From contig CAMADY010000012.1 of NCBI GenBank assembly GCA_945831805.1, positions 1-45,639 of the forward strand: a stretch of DNA of 45,639 bases. The letters are read 5' to 3'. Below the pieces are notes generated by a model. The model was not told the DNA's origin. It did no database searches and saw nothing but the letters and a program-made list of their open reading frames with translations. Source of the stretch: an uncultured Prevotellaceae bacterium (GTDB lineage: Bacteria > Bacteroidota > Bacteroidia > Bacteroidales > Bacteroidaceae). A program made the position numbers and the translations under genes. This document shows positions 1 to 10,303 of the stretch, one piece after another. Position 1 is the stretch's first letter. Each line of letters opens with the position of its first letter.

Positions 1-703
1 CGCCACCGATGAGACCACCGTCGATGTCAGGCTTAGCGAAGAGCTCAGGAGCGTTAGAAGCCTTGCACGAGCCACCGTAGAGGATAGAAGTCTCAGCAGC
101 AGCCTCTGCGCCGTAAACCTCAGCAACGCAAGAGCGGATGTAAGCGTGGATCTCCTCAGCCTGGTCAGCAGTAGCAGTCTTGCCAGTACCGATAGCCCAG
201 ATTGGCTCGTAGGCGATGATGATGTTCTTCCACTGCTCTGCGTCGAGGTGGAATACAGAACCGGCGAGCTCTGCCTTTACTACCTCGTTCTGCTTGTTAG
301 CCTCGCGCTCTTCGAGAGACTCACCGATACAGAAGATAACCTTGAGGCCGTTAGCGAGAGCGAGCTCTACCTTCTCCTTCAGGATTTCTGGAGTCTCGTT
401 GTAATACTCACGACGCTCAGAGTGACCGAGGATAACATACTGTGCACCTGTTGACTTAACCATCTCAGCCGAAACCTCACCTGTGTAGGCACCAGATGCC
501 TTGTCAGCGCAGTTCTCAGCAGAGAGCTGGATGCAGCTGCCCTTCACTACCTCTGCAACAGATGCGAGGTGGATGAATGGAGTGCCGATGATAACATCGC
601 AGTTAGGGTTCTTTACTACCTCTGTGAGCTCCTTGGCGAGAGCTACACCTTCCTGGAGATTCTTGTTCATCTTCCAGTTTCCAGCAACGATTTTCTTTGC
701 CAT
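1..703 (-). CDS. tpiA: Triosephosphate isomerase (3' end outside window)
   Basis: Minus-strand translation [26 protein letters not shown]...GHSERREYY...[14 protein letters not shown]...ILYGGS is a canonical TIM. It is absent from the ORF track because the frame runs off the window edge. Confidence 0.97.
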   Translation of the reverse strand, partial: MAKKIVAGNWKMNKNLQEGVALAKELTEVVKNPNCDVIIGTPFIHLASVAEVVKGSCIQLSAENCADKASGAYTGEVSAEMVKSTGAQYVILGHSERREYYNETPEILKEKVELALANGLKVIFCIGESLEEREANKQNEVVKAELAGSVFHLDAEQWKNIIIAYEPIWAIGTGKTATADQAEEIHAYIRSCVAEVYGAEAAAETSILYGGSCKASNAPELFAKPDIDGGLIGG

Positions 704-2032
704 TGTCTTTTTTCTTTTTAAATGTTTGAATAACTTATTAGAGTGTTGGATCTCTTTCTTCTTTAACCAGTGGCTCCACATCCACAGTCTGTCTGCTATC
801 GTCAGCAGTGCGAGTGGTATGATGAACCAGAGTATCACCTTTCCGGCGCCTGCCAGTCCGCCTCTCTGTGAGGCTATCTCTCCGATAATCTGCTCCGTAG
901 GCTTCTTTGCGTCTGGCAATGCCATCGGCACGTCGGGCAGTTCGTTGTGGCTCCATTTCGCCACCACCGTGCCGTTCTTCAGCAGTAGCAGTCCAGGATT
1001 GCTGCGTATGATGGTCTTTAGCGTCGTCTCGTCGGTGTTGCAGAACTGATATTCCGCCCCGGTGAGGTCCTTCCATCGCTCTATGGCATCCTCCGTGCTC
1101 GCCGTCATGCAGTAGAACGGAATGCCTTTGTCGTCGGCCCATTCGAAGAGCTTGTCGATATCGCCGAAGTTAGTGTCGTCGGCCTGTTCCAGATGTGGCG
1201 AAATGAGCAGCATCGTGTAGCCCTCATCCGTCAGCACCATGTCGGTGATGTCTTCGCCGTCGTCAACCCTCTGCAGTGAGAAGTCGTGTATCGGCGGCAC
1301 GTAGCCCTCCTTTATCATCGTCGTCTTGGAGTCGATGAACGTCCACGTGGAGTCCGGATATTCCTCCAGCGTAAACTCCTTCTGCACACCGTCTTTCTCC
1401 ATGAGGAACGTAGTGTCGAACACAGGTCCCGTCTCTCCCTCCGGTATCTCCATTCCCTCCCTTATGTTTGCCCCGATGTGGTATGGCCGGAAGTCGAACA
1501 ACGGCAGGTAATACAGTCCGTAGAGCGCTATTCCCACGATGTATAGCAGCGTGAAGTGGAACACTATCCACTGGTTGCTGAGGCTTACGAAACGCGGCAT
1601 CAGCAGCGGCTTCCTCATCAGTATGATGGCGAGTGAGAGCAGTATGACGTTCTTCAGCAGCGTCTCTCCGTTCGTCAGTACTATCGCGTCGCCGAAGCAT
1701 CCGCAGTCGCTGACGGGATCAGCAACGAATATCCACGTCGTTATCGGTGTCATCACCGCCATGAACATCGCGATGAGCTTCGTCGTGATGCGTCGGTGAA
1801 TGGCGAAGAGCAGCAGCACACCGACCGTGAACTCCACCGCCGATAGTGCCACGGAGCCTGCCAGCGTCAGCCAGTCGGGTATCATCCCCAGTAGCCCCAG
1901 TGCCTCGGCGTAGTCCTGCAGCTTTATCTGCGTGCCCTGAGGATCGACGGCTTTGACGAAGCCCGACACGATGAATGTCAGTGCCACGATGAACCTTGCG
2001 GCGTTAACTATGAACAATGCCAGTTTCCTCAC
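704..2032 (-). CDS. DoxX-family membrane protein with C-terminal thioredoxin-like domain; reading frame continues into tpiA without a stop
   Basis: GTG at 2032; translation (M)[47 protein letters not shown]... through ...[35 protein letters not shown]. Codons from 779 down to 701 were checked and contain no stop. Confidence 0.85.
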
Positions 2033-2037
2033 CTGTT

Positions 2038-2577
2038 TTAGCTTAGTTTGATTACTGCGAAGACGGAGTAGTTGATGATGTCCATGTAGTTAGAGTCAAT
2101 GCCCTCGCTGACGGTTGTCAGTCCGTTCTTGTCCTCTATCTCCTTGATACGCTCAAGCTTAGTGAGTATGATGTCGGTGTATGACGATACCCTCATGTCT
2201 CTCCATGCCTCTCCGTAGTCGTGGTTCTTCTTCATCATGAGCTCTACACACTTCTTTGCGTGGTCATCGTAGAGAGCCATTGCCTCGTCGTTCGTCATAT
2301 CGACCTTGTCGGCATAGCCCTTTTCGAGCTGTATGAGGCCCACGATGCCATAGTTTATGAGCGCCATGAACTCCGGCAGTATTCCCTCTCCAACGAGCGA
2401 TTCGCCCGTCACCTCAAGTGTACGTATGCGCTTTGCCTTGATGAAGAGCTGGTCGGTGAGCGACGACGGACGTAGCATTCTCCACGAAGGTTTGTAGTCG
2501 TAGAGCTTCTTCGAGAAGATGTCGCGGCATTTTATCATCGCCTCCTTAAATTCCTCGTTTGTATTATGAGTTGCCAT
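2038..2577 (-). CDS. DUF1599 domain protein
   Basis: [52 protein letters not shown]...; two similar halves ([29 protein letters not shown]), typical of DUF1599 proteins next to DoxX/tpiA in Bacteroidales. Confidence 0.85.
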   Translation of the reverse strand: MATHNTNEEFKEAMIKCRDIFSKKLYDYKPSWRMLRPSSLTDQLFIKAKRIRTLEVTGESLVGEGILPEFMALINYGIVGLIQLEKGYADKVDMTNDEAMALYDDHAKKCVELMMKKNHDYGEAWRDMRVSSYTDIILTKLERIKEIEDKNGLTTVSEGIDSNYMDIINYSVFAVIKLS

Positions 2578-2836
2578 AGTAGTCTCTTTTACCTTGTTCT
2601 TGTTTTTTACAGCCTCGCGGGAGGCCGTTTTGTGTACCTTGTTTATATAAAACTTTGCAAAGTTACACAAAATTTTGCAAATGACCAAATAAATCAATGA
2701 AAAACTGACCAGTGGCGGATTTATAGTGTTAAAATAGTTAAACGTGCGTTAAACCGTAAGCTCTAATTTTTTCATGTGCAGGTGATGAAATAGAGAAACG
2801 AAAGCTCTTGAAAAGCCTGTTTTATGACCTTTTGTC

Positions 2837-2921
2837 GTAAAAGCAATGCTTTCACAATGTAATAACTATCTAATTAGAGTGTAATAACTATGCAGTTACA
2901 ACGTGAAAGCATAGCTTTTAC
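2837..2921. repeat. Imperfect 19-bp inverted repeat flanking two 11-bp direct repeats
   Basis: gtaaaagcaatgctttcac (2837-2855) vs gtgaaagcatagcttttac (2903-2921), one mismatch in 19; gtaataactat at 2859-2869 and 2881-2891. Confidence 0.8.
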
Positions 2922-3128
2922 AAGGCCATTTCGTGCTAAAATCGCCCCTTTTCAGCCCTTTTTCAGCCCGAAAAATAACCTCTTGGAAATTATCTCGCTA
3001 TAAATCAAAGCGTTATGAAAATCACCTACGTTTCGCTGTACAAAATCATTTTCCCGTTGCTGATTTCTATCGCAAGGAAAATGTTAACGCGGTTAGGTGA
3101 TGTGTGAATAATTGTTAACAAAAAAAGC

Positions 3129-4595
3129 TTACCTCCTTATCAGGTTCCTGCTTGCGTCGATGCGGAGGAAAATGAACAGAAGGAGCGTGAATCCCCATAG
3201 CGACGAGCCGCCATAGCTGAAGAACGGCAGCGGGATACCTATCACGGGAGTCAGTCCCAGCACCATTCCCACGTTGATGAAGACGTGGAAGAGGAAGACG
3301 CTCAGTACGCAGTAGCCATACACTCTGCCGAAGATGTGAATCTGACGCTCGGCGACGTGTATCAGCCTGAGTATCAGGCAGAGGAACAAAACGAGCACAC
3401 CTGCCGAACCGAGGAATCCCTGTTCCTCACCGACGGTGCAGAAGATGAAGTCCGTATCCTGCTCCGGTACGAACTTAAGCTTCGTCTGCGTGCCGTTGAG
3501 GAAGCCCTTGCCCTGCAGTCCTCCCGAGCCGATGGCTATCTCACTCTGGTGTACATTATAGCCCGCACCTGCCAGGTCCTCCTCCAATCCGAGGAGCACG
3601 TTGATGCGGACGCGCTGGTGGGGCTCCATGACATTGTTCAGAACGTAGCTCGCCGAGAAGAAGAACATCACCGACCCCACTGCGAAGAGCATTATGAAAA
3701 GGTACTCCTTCAGCTGCTCGCCCATCCATATCCACACGAGGTAGCCGAGCATCGCTACCGTCAGCAGCACCTGGATCCAGATGATGTTGAACGGTATCAC
3801 GAAGACGGAGAAAAGTGCCGCCAGCAGCGTTACCGTGAAGCAGCCTCCGGCTATCAGTATCGCCTCGTTGCGAGCCTTGCAATATACGTACACCAGCGTT
3901 GCCGTAAACAGCTGAATCAGAAGCAGTACGACGAAGGAGCCGGTACTCGTCGGCGTGTCGAAGAACATCACCTCCTGATAGCGTATGCCTACAATGAAGT
4001 ACATCACCATGGCCATTCCCGTGAAGAGGAAGCTGCCCGTCATGCCCTCGCGGTAGAGCATGAGGAAGAAGGATGTATAGACGAGTGCCGAACCCGTCTC
4101 CTTCTGCATCACGATGAGCAGCATCGGCGTGACTATCATGCCGATAGCCTTCGCCAGATTCTGCCATTTCTCAAGCGTGAAATGGTACGAACTCATCAGC
4201 TTCGCCACCGCCAGCGCCGTCGCAAACTTCGCAAACTCGGCGGGTTGCAGGCGCAATGGTCCCATGACGAGCCACGACCTGGAGCCCTTGATTTCGTGGG
4301 GGTTGAAGATTGTTGCGAACAACAGCAGCAGCATGAAGCCGTAGATGACGTACGCAAAGGTGTCGTAGGCCCTGTCGTCGAGCAGCAGCAGGCACGTACC
4401 GAGCATTATACTCGTGCCGATCCATATTATCTGCATTCCCGAACGTGTGTCGAGCGAGAAGATATCCGTCTCTCCATACGTGTAACTCGCACCGCAGACG
4501 CTTACCCATCCGCAGATGAGTAGTGCGATGTAGATGGCTACCGTCCACCAGTCGATGGACTTTATGACTGACGTGCTTTTATCTTTGCGTGGCAT
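3129..4595 (-). CDS. rodA: Rod shape-determining protein RodA (SEDS family)
   Basis: MPRKDKSTSVIKSIDWWTVAIYIALLICGW...RLQPAEFAKFATAL...GKGFLNGTQTKLKFVPEQDTDFIFCTVGEEQGFLGS...GIPLPFFSYGGSSLWGF. Confidence 0.95.
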   Translation of the reverse strand: MPRKDKSTSVIKSIDWWTVAIYIALLICGWVSVCGASYTYGETDIFSLDTRSGMQIIWIGTSIMLGTCLLLLDDRAYDTFAYVIYGFMLLLLFATIFNPHEIKGSRSWLVMGPLRLQPAEFAKFATALAVAKLMSSYHFTLEKWQNLAKAIGMIVTPMLLIVMQKETGSALVYTSFFLMLYREGMTGSFLFTGMAMVMYFIVGIRYQEVMFFDTPTSTGSFVVLLLIQLFTATLVYVYCKARNEAILIAGGCFTVTLLAALFSVFVIPFNIIWIQVLLTVAMLGYLVWIWMGEQLKEYLFIMLFAVGSVMFFFSASYVLNNVMEPHQRVRINVLLGLEEDLAGAGYNVHQSEIAIGSGGLQGKGFLNGTQTKLKFVPEQDTDFIFCTVGEEQGFLGSAGVLVLFLCLILRLIHVAERQIHIFGRVYGYCVLSVFLFHVFINVGMVLGLTPVIGIPLPFFSYGGSSLWGFTLLLFIFLRIDASRNLIRR

Positions 4596-4650
4596 GGCTG
4601 ATAATTCTGTTTTCTTGTTCACAAATAGGCCTTGGGCCGAAAAATCGATG

Positions 4651-4658
4651 CAAAGGTA
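4651..4658 (-). promoter_or_regulatory. Putative Bacteroidetes -7 box (TACCTTTG) for rodA
   Basis: caaaggta on plus = TACCTTTG on minus (TAnnTTTG), upstream of rodA. Confidence 0.5.
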
Positions 4659-4699
4659 TTAAAAAAATAGCGTTTTTAAGATTTGTTAAACATAAAACA

Positions 4700-4731
4700 G
4701 TTGTATATTTAAGATTTTTTTACTAATTTTG
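4700..4731 (+). promoter_or_regulatory. Putative promoter of the fimbrial operon (GTTG-N20-TAATTTTG)
   Basis: gttg at 4700-4703 and taattttg at 4724-4731, ~20 nt upstream of the 4751 ORF. Confidence 0.5.
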
Positions 4732-4750
4732 CACCAAATTTTATTTTATA

Positions 4751-6301
4751 TTGATGTATCACATACACGAAATTATATTCAGTAGGATAATAAAGGGAAT
4801 TTCCCTGACCCTTTTCTTGATGTTCTTTCTGGCGATTCAGGATGCCTCTGCGCAGGTCGTTGACAATAGCCGCAGGGTAGATACGTTGTCGCTTGCTGAG
4901 AGAATATCTGTTCGCACTAATCTTGTTGATTGGGTTCTCACCGTTCCTAACGTCGGTGTGGAGTTCGATTTGGGTAAGTATAACTGGAACCGTTATGCCA
5001 TCAACGCCAATATCCGCTGGCGTCCGCGGACTAGCGGCACGTATGTCCACTCCACGATATTCAATCTTTTCGAGGCTACCATCGAGGGTCGTATGTACTG
5101 GCGAGAGCGAAGGGCAGAGCCTACGGGCTACCTCAAGCGCCACGACCACTGGTGGGACAAGCTTATGTCGTGCCGCAACATGTCGCCAAGTCATCCTAGG
5201 TGGGTGTTCTACCGTGGCGTATATGCCAGCTATTCCGACTATGCCTTCCTCTTCGGAGCTAACGAAGGCCGTCAGGGACAGGCATTCCAGGCCGGTATAA
5301 CATGGGGTTTCGTAAAGCCTTTCGTCTTCTTCCAGAGCGGCAACTCTATCGACATGGAGTTCGGTGCGTCGGTGGGGGCGTGCATTACGAAGTACGACAG
5401 GTTTCGCAAGAATGCCGAGGACAACTGCCTTGAGAAGACAGGTGCCGATGGATGGCAGATGGTCAAGTACCCAATGGTACGCGAGCTCCACGCCGCTCTC
5501 GTCTATCGCTTCGGCAACTACAACATGCTGAAGAAGTACCGCTGGAGGTACGACGTCGATATGCCGTTCCGCGAAAAGACCGACAGCATCTGGCATGCAC
5601 GATGGCTTGCACGTGAGCAGAAGTTCATCAAGGACAGTATCTATAACGTTGTGGCATTCGACTTCAAGCAACTCTACGACTCTTGCGTTGACGTTCGCCG
5701 CCGTGAGGCTCAGCAGGCTATCGATGCGAAGTCGCCGAAGATCATAGCCCGCGAGCAGCGCCTCGCCAGAAAGCGCCATATCGAGGACTCTATTGCGGCA
5801 CGCAAGGACTCTTTAGAGAAGGTGAAGGCTATCTATGCCAACAAGCGTTACGAGGCTAACCGCCACCAGAAGGCTCTGCAGGAGAAGCGCAGGGCAGAGG
5901 AGGCAGCCGAGAAGGCAAAGGTACGTGCAGCAGCAAATGAAGAGAAGCTGCGCGAGGCTCGCAACAAGGAGGAGGCCGAGGCACAGGCAAAGGCTCTGCG
6001 CCAGAAGCTGAAGGCAAGCAAGCAGGCTCAGGAAAATGCCCGCAAGAAGGCAAGCAGCTCCGCGGCTTCGGCAGCCAGGGCAAAGTCGTCCGTTGGCAAG
6101 ACGGCGGGTAAGACTGCCGTCGTGGCGGGGGGCGTAACGGCTGATGCCACCAAGAGTGACGATGCCGACGAGCCGGTAATGAGCGCAAAGGAACGCAAGA
6201 AGCTGGAGCAGCAGGAGAAGGCAGCGCGTGCCAAGGCTGCGGCAGAGCGAATGAAGGAACGTCTGGCGGCTCAGAAGGCTGCAAGGAAAAACTCTAAATA
6301 A
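4751..6301 (+). CDS. DUF3575-type outer-membrane protein with long C-terminal Ala/Lys/Glu-rich helical extension
   Basis: RISVRTNLVDWVLTVPNVGVEFDLGKYNWNRYAINANIRWRP matches the DUF3575 pattern; the last ~200 aa are TolA-like (EKRRAEEAAEKAKVRAAANEEKLREARNKEEAEAQAKALRQKLKASK). Confidence 0.8.
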   Translation: MMYHIHEIIFSRIIKGISLTLFLMFFLAIQDASAQVVDNSRRVDTLSLAERISVRTNLVDWVLTVPNVGVEFDLGKYNWNRYAINANIRWRPRTSGTYVHSTIFNLFEATIEGRMYWRERRAEPTGYLKRHDHWWDKLMSCRNMSPSHPRWVFYRGVYASYSDYAFLFGANEGRQGQAFQAGITWGFVKPFVFFQSGNSIDMEFGASVGACITKYDRFRKNAEDNCLEKTGADGWQMVKYPMVRELHAALVYRFGNYNMLKKYRWRYDVDMPFREKTDSIWHARWLAREQKFIKDSIYNVVAFDFKQLYDSCVDVRRREAQQAIDAKSPKIIAREQRLARKRHIEDSIAARKDSLEKVKAIYANKRYEANRHQKALQEKRRAEEAAEKAKVRAAANEEKLREARNKEEAEAQAKALRQKLKASKQAQENARKKASSSAASAARAKSSVGKTAGKTAVVAGGVTADATKSDDADEPVMSAKERKKLEQQEKAARAKAAAERMKERLAAQKAARKNSK

Positions 6302-6312
6302 GGAGGCGCAGA

Positions 6313-7554
6313 ATGATGAAAACTTATAGCTATTTATATAATAAGGTGTCGATGGCTGTTGCCATGGCATTCTTCGCGGTGCTCGCATCGTGTACGAGGG
6401 AGACACTCTGCGAGCAGGAACATCCGCATAAGGCTGACGTGCAGTTCGCCTACGACTGGACAACGGTGAAGGGATACAGCAGCCAGCAGCCCGACTCCAT
6501 GCTCATCCTCGTAGATAAGGTGCTCTATCAGCACATGAACACCATAGCATTCGACACCAGGACGTGTTCCGGAAAATACTTCAGCGAGCTTCCGGACTCA
6601 ATGGATGAGGCGGACAACCACGACATCAAGGACTTCAAGATCAGGGCAGGGGAGTATAAGTTCCTTACGATGAACCTCAGCGCACAGAACTTCGACTACT
6701 CGGAGCTGGAGAAGGTGGTGGCGGAGAACGATGTGCAGGGACTAAGCAAGGTGAACATCACATACAAGACGTACGAGGAGGATGCTCCCGTTATAGACCT
6801 CAAGGCATACAACATCAGCGACGCCAACCACTATACACACCTCGACGGCAAAGAGGCAAGATACGTCGTTGGCGACAGAACGCCGGTGGCTATCGACTCA
6901 GTGCCTGTCACGAAGTGGGGCGCCAACGAGTCAAGGACAGTCGTCTTCAGGCCTTCGCCTATCACGCATAATATCGACCTCTTCTTCGACATCAAGAAGA
7001 ATACCCGCAATGTCAACTGCATTATTGAGTCGGTGTATGTCATACTCTCCGGAATACCTCACAAGGTGAACCTCAGTACCGGATCGCTCGACATCTCGAA
7101 TACCGACAAGATGTTCTTCAAGGCTGATCTCGTGAGTGCCGGCAAGGTGCCGTATGACGGCGTTCCTACTATCAGCGACATGCCGGGAAACGCTACCGTG
7201 AGATGCTATAAGAACATCACCGTCACGGGAATCGTGGAGAACGAGTTTACCGATAGGGACGAATACTACGGTCCGGGCATGATGCAGGTGGTAATAAACA
7301 CCAAGGTGATGGACGGCGGTGTCTATGTTCCGAAGACGGTCAATGCGATGGTGAACCTACACAAGAGCCTTCTCAACGCAAAGCTTCAGTACTTCGACTA
7401 CGAGAAGAATACCTACCGTAAGTCGCGCGACCACTCTGACTTCTACGTTTCTCTCAACGTAGTGCTCGACAGGGAGGCGCTCCTCGGAGATGGCGACGGA
7501 GGCATCATAAAATGGCAGGAGGCTGATGTTCCTGGTGAGTTTAATATCTATTAA
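6313..7554 (+). CDS. DUF5119-like fimbrial accessory lipoprotein
   Basis: Signal peptide with lipobox (AVLASC); HKADVQFAYDWTTVKGYSSQQPDSMLILVDKVL; lies between DUF3575 and fimbrillin genes. Confidence 0.65.
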   Translation: MMKTYSYLYNKVSMAVAMAFFAVLASCTRETLCEQEHPHKADVQFAYDWTTVKGYSSQQPDSMLILVDKVLYQHMNTIAFDTRTCSGKYFSELPDSMDEADNHDIKDFKIRAGEYKFLTMNLSAQNFDYSELEKVVAENDVQGLSKVNITYKTYEEDAPVIDLKAYNISDANHYTHLDGKEARYVVGDRTPVAIDSVPVTKWGANESRTVVFRPSPITHNIDLFFDIKKNTRNVNCIIESVYVILSGIPHKVNLSTGSLDISNTDKMFFKADLVSAGKVPYDGVPTISDMPGNATVRCYKNITVTGIVENEFTDRDEYYGPGMMQVVINTKVMDGGVYVPKTVNAMVNLHKSLLNAKLQYFDYEKNTYRKSRDHSDFYVSLNVVLDREALLGDGDGGIIKWQEADVPGEFNIY

Positions 7555-7559
7555 AAACG

Positions 7560-8834
7560 ATGTACAGTATGCGTAATACAATATATATCACGACGATGGT
7601 GCTCATGGCAGCGCTCCTCGGAGCATGCTCCAGCGAGTATCCGGAGTTGAAATACGTTCCGGAGGGCGGTGTGAACCAGAACGTGGAGGAGGTCTCTGAC
7701 GTGGAGATCACCCCTACGCTGAGTTACAGCTCGCTGTTCTTCTCTGCTAGTACGCGAGGTGGCAACGCCTTCGACAACAAGAACTTCCCACAGGACTTCC
7801 AGCAGCACTACCTCGGTTCGCAGTTCTACATCCTCTCGTTCCGCAGAAACAATACGGAGTCAGGCGAGATGGCTGTCAACTCCGACTACAAGCTGCTGAT
7901 GAACTCCACTGACAACACCGACCGCAGGGACTGTCTGGTGAGCACCTTCACCACGATACCTACGAACAAGGGCCATCGCGGTGCAGTGGCAATGCCTGAC
8001 GACTTGGCGGGAGCGCTGTCGTTCTGGAATGACGACGTGAGGGTGAAGAAGCCGATACTCTGGAACGGGAAGTATCCTGAGGTAGGATACGACTTCTTCG
8101 GTTACTACATCGACGATGCCTACATCAACAGTAGCAGTGCCACCGGCGACCAGGTGGAGATGGACATCACCTTCGACGGGACTCAGGACATCATGGTCGG
8201 TAGGGCTCCAGAGGTGACCCGCAAGATGGTTGGCGAGAATTATCCGGCTATCGTGCAGACAACGACGGTCGATACCATACTGACATACGGCAAGGGCGGC
8301 TACACCACATACGGTGCGAAGCACGGACTGCAGCCGAAGATAGAGATGGAGCACTGCCTAACGCGATTCCTCTTCAACTTCACACTCATGGAGCACAAGA
8401 GCATCTGGATCAGGGAGATACGTGTCAAGTCGCAGACAAACGGCACGCTCGTCGTGGCTGCGAGGGATCCGAAGAAGATGGGATTCAAACCGTCGGGGGC
8501 GGAGTCGTTCGTCAGCATGGGCCGCTTCAACTACCTCCTCACGCCAAACATCAAGGAGATGCTTGGCAAGGGACTGATGCTGCCGGCAAGGGGTGCGTAC
8601 GACGTGGAGATAGATTTTGACGAGACGTACTATATGGACCTCGACAATACGCAGCCAGTCACAGTTACGCAGACGCAGAAGCTGACGCTGAAGCCGGAAG
8701 GTGCTGTGTTTGAGGCTGGAACGACATACATCGTGAACATGTCGATGTATGGTGCTCAGGTGGTAAACATCAGCGCTACACTCCAGAAGTGGGCTCCGGG
8801 CGGCGTGATAGACCTGCCTATGGGCGACTACTAA
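7560..8834 (+). CDS. Fimbrillin family lipoprotein (type V pilus subunit/adhesin)
   Basis: Lipobox LLGAC; SASTRGGNAFDN; ...GTQDIMVGR...HCLTRFLFNFTL..., Mfa-like architecture. Confidence 0.75.
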   Translation: MYSMRNTIYITTMVLMAALLGACSSEYPELKYVPEGGVNQNVEEVSDVEITPTLSYSSLFFSASTRGGNAFDNKNFPQDFQQHYLGSQFYILSFRRNNTESGEMAVNSDYKLLMNSTDNTDRRDCLVSTFTTIPTNKGHRGAVAMPDDLAGALSFWNDDVRVKKPILWNGKYPEVGYDFFGYYIDDAYINSSSATGDQVEMDITFDGTQDIMVGRAPEVTRKMVGENYPAIVQTTTVDTILTYGKGGYTTYGAKHGLQPKIEMEHCLTRFLFNFTLMEHKSIWIREIRVKSQTNGTLVVAARDPKKMGFKPSGAESFVSMGRFNYLLTPNIKEMLGKGLMLPARGAYDVEIDFDETYYMDLDNTQPVTVTQTQKLTLKPEGAVFEAGTTYIVNMSMYGAQVVNISATLQKWAPGGVIDLPMGDY

Positions 8835-8921
8835 AGACCGTTTGCACAGCAGGAGGCATGACATCGTGCCGATGCTGTTCTTGATAATAAGGAAGTTTAA
8901 TACATTATTTATATATAGACA

Positions 8922-10181
8922 ATGAAGAAGTCATTTTTATATGCCATCACTATAGCTGCAGCACTGACTGCCTGCAGCTCGGAGAACAACATGGCGACAA
9001 ATGATACTACCGACGGACTGCAGCCGATAACAATAGGTGTTGCTGCTCCGTCAATATCTGCCGGCACACGAGGCACTGGCACTGTCGGTTCTTCCGACAA
9101 CACCAACTGCTGGATGGGACAGACGGTGAACGTGTATATGTTCAACAAGGGTACGCTGATACCTACCAGATTGAGGGAGGACGACGTCAGTGCCATCTAC
9201 GAGAACACACCGCTGAAGACACCGGTGGGCGCTGCTTCCGGAGAACTGGTGCGCTCTGACAACAGACGCAGCTATTACCCTATCTCCGGACAGAGTGACT
9301 TCTGGGGCTACCGCGTTGACGGTGCGCAGACGGCTGCTCCTACGGTAGAGGGCAACAGGATGGTAGTGCCATTCAAGATCGATGGTACGCAGGACCTGCT
9401 CCTTGGTGCGCCGGACCGCAGCAAATGGCCTGCTGACAGCCATCACTACTTCTCGGCATACTCTGCACGTACGGATCTCACTTACGGCAATCCGCTACTC
9501 GTCTTCAAGCATCAGCTGACAAGACTGCAGTTTACGGGTGTTGCGTACCAGAATATCAAGGAGTATAGTGAGAACGCTACCGTTATCAGCAGCAATATGG
9601 TGGAGCAGGACCTCAACTGGTCGAAGGTTCAGAGCGACCTTAATCGCTTCGGCAGCATCAACCTCGGCGTCTATATCGATGCCATCATGATAAAGTCTGC
9701 CACAACGGGTAAGCTCATCATTGCAGATACGCAGACAAACGAGCAGGGCGTAGCGTGGGACGAGAACTCCGAGGAGGAGTTCCTTACGCTGAAGAAGCGT
9801 CCTGATAATGACGTGACGAAGAACCTCGAACCTATCGGTACCTTCCAGGTCAGCGACAAGGTAGTGCGCCCTATCGGTGAGGCACTCCTCGTTTCGCCAA
9901 AGGAGAGGTACGAGATAAAGGTTAAGATGCACCAGTATAGGCTGAAGTATTCGCCTGACTATATTGCTACGCATGGCATCGCAAAACCATATGTTTACAC
10001 TGAACTGGAGTGGACGCTGCCAAACCTTATAGACCTCAAGACTATAAATGCAGAGGCAGCAGGAAAGCCGGGCTACTCTTATCTGCTGAACCTTGGCATC
10101 AGTGGTTCTGAGCAGATTATACTCAACGGTACTCTTGAGCCATGGGGAAATGGTGGCGAAGGATTCAAACCGTTGGAGTAA
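8922..10181 (+). CDS. Fimbrillin family lipoprotein
   Basis: Lipobox LTAC; SAGTRGTGTVGSSDNTNCW; DGTQDLLLGAPD; LVFKHQLTRLQF. Confidence 0.82.
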   Translation: MKKSFLYAITIAAALTACSSENNMATNDTTDGLQPITIGVAAPSISAGTRGTGTVGSSDNTNCWMGQTVNVYMFNKGTLIPTRLREDDVSAIYENTPLKTPVGAASGELVRSDNRRSYYPISGQSDFWGYRVDGAQTAAPTVEGNRMVVPFKIDGTQDLLLGAPDRSKWPADSHHYFSAYSARTDLTYGNPLLVFKHQLTRLQFTGVAYQNIKEYSENATVISSNMVEQDLNWSKVQSDLNRFGSINLGVYIDAIMIKSATTGKLIIADTQTNEQGVAWDENSEEEFLTLKKRPDNDVTKNLEPIGTFQVSDKVVRPIGEALLVSPKERYEIKVKMHQYRLKYSPDYIATHGIAKPYVYTELEWTLPNLIDLKTINAEAAGKPGYSYLLNLGISGSEQIILNGTLEPWGNGGEGFKPLE

Positions 10182-10303
10182 TTGAGCGGTTGAACGGTTG
10201 TTCGGTGGATCGGTTAGACGGTTATACGGTTGATCGGTTAGACGGTTATTCGGTTGATCGGTTATGAGGTTAAACGGTAAAAGGTTAAACGGTTAAAAGG
10301 TTA
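10182..10303. repeat. 8-bp-period degenerate tandem repeat (cggttNNN)
   Basis: cggttgaa|cggttgtt|cggtggat|cggttaga|cggttata|cggttgat|cggttaga|cggttatt|cggttgat|cggttatga|ggttaaa|cggtaaa|aggttaaa|cggttaaa|aggttaATG. Confidence 0.95.

Noticed and set aside
738-1700. Track ORFs at 738-1142 and 1263-1700 (minus)
   Set aside because: Other-frame ORFs within the DoxX gene; low-complexity Arg/His composition.
3285-4523. 412-aa plus-strand ORF antisense to rodA
   Set aside because: Charged, His/Glu/Arg-rich composition typical of a shadow frame; rodA on the minus strand is a clear SEDS protein.
4709-5779. 356-aa minus-strand ORF opposite the DUF3575 gene
   Set aside because: No family-like segments; the plus strand has signal peptide, barrel pattern and promoter.
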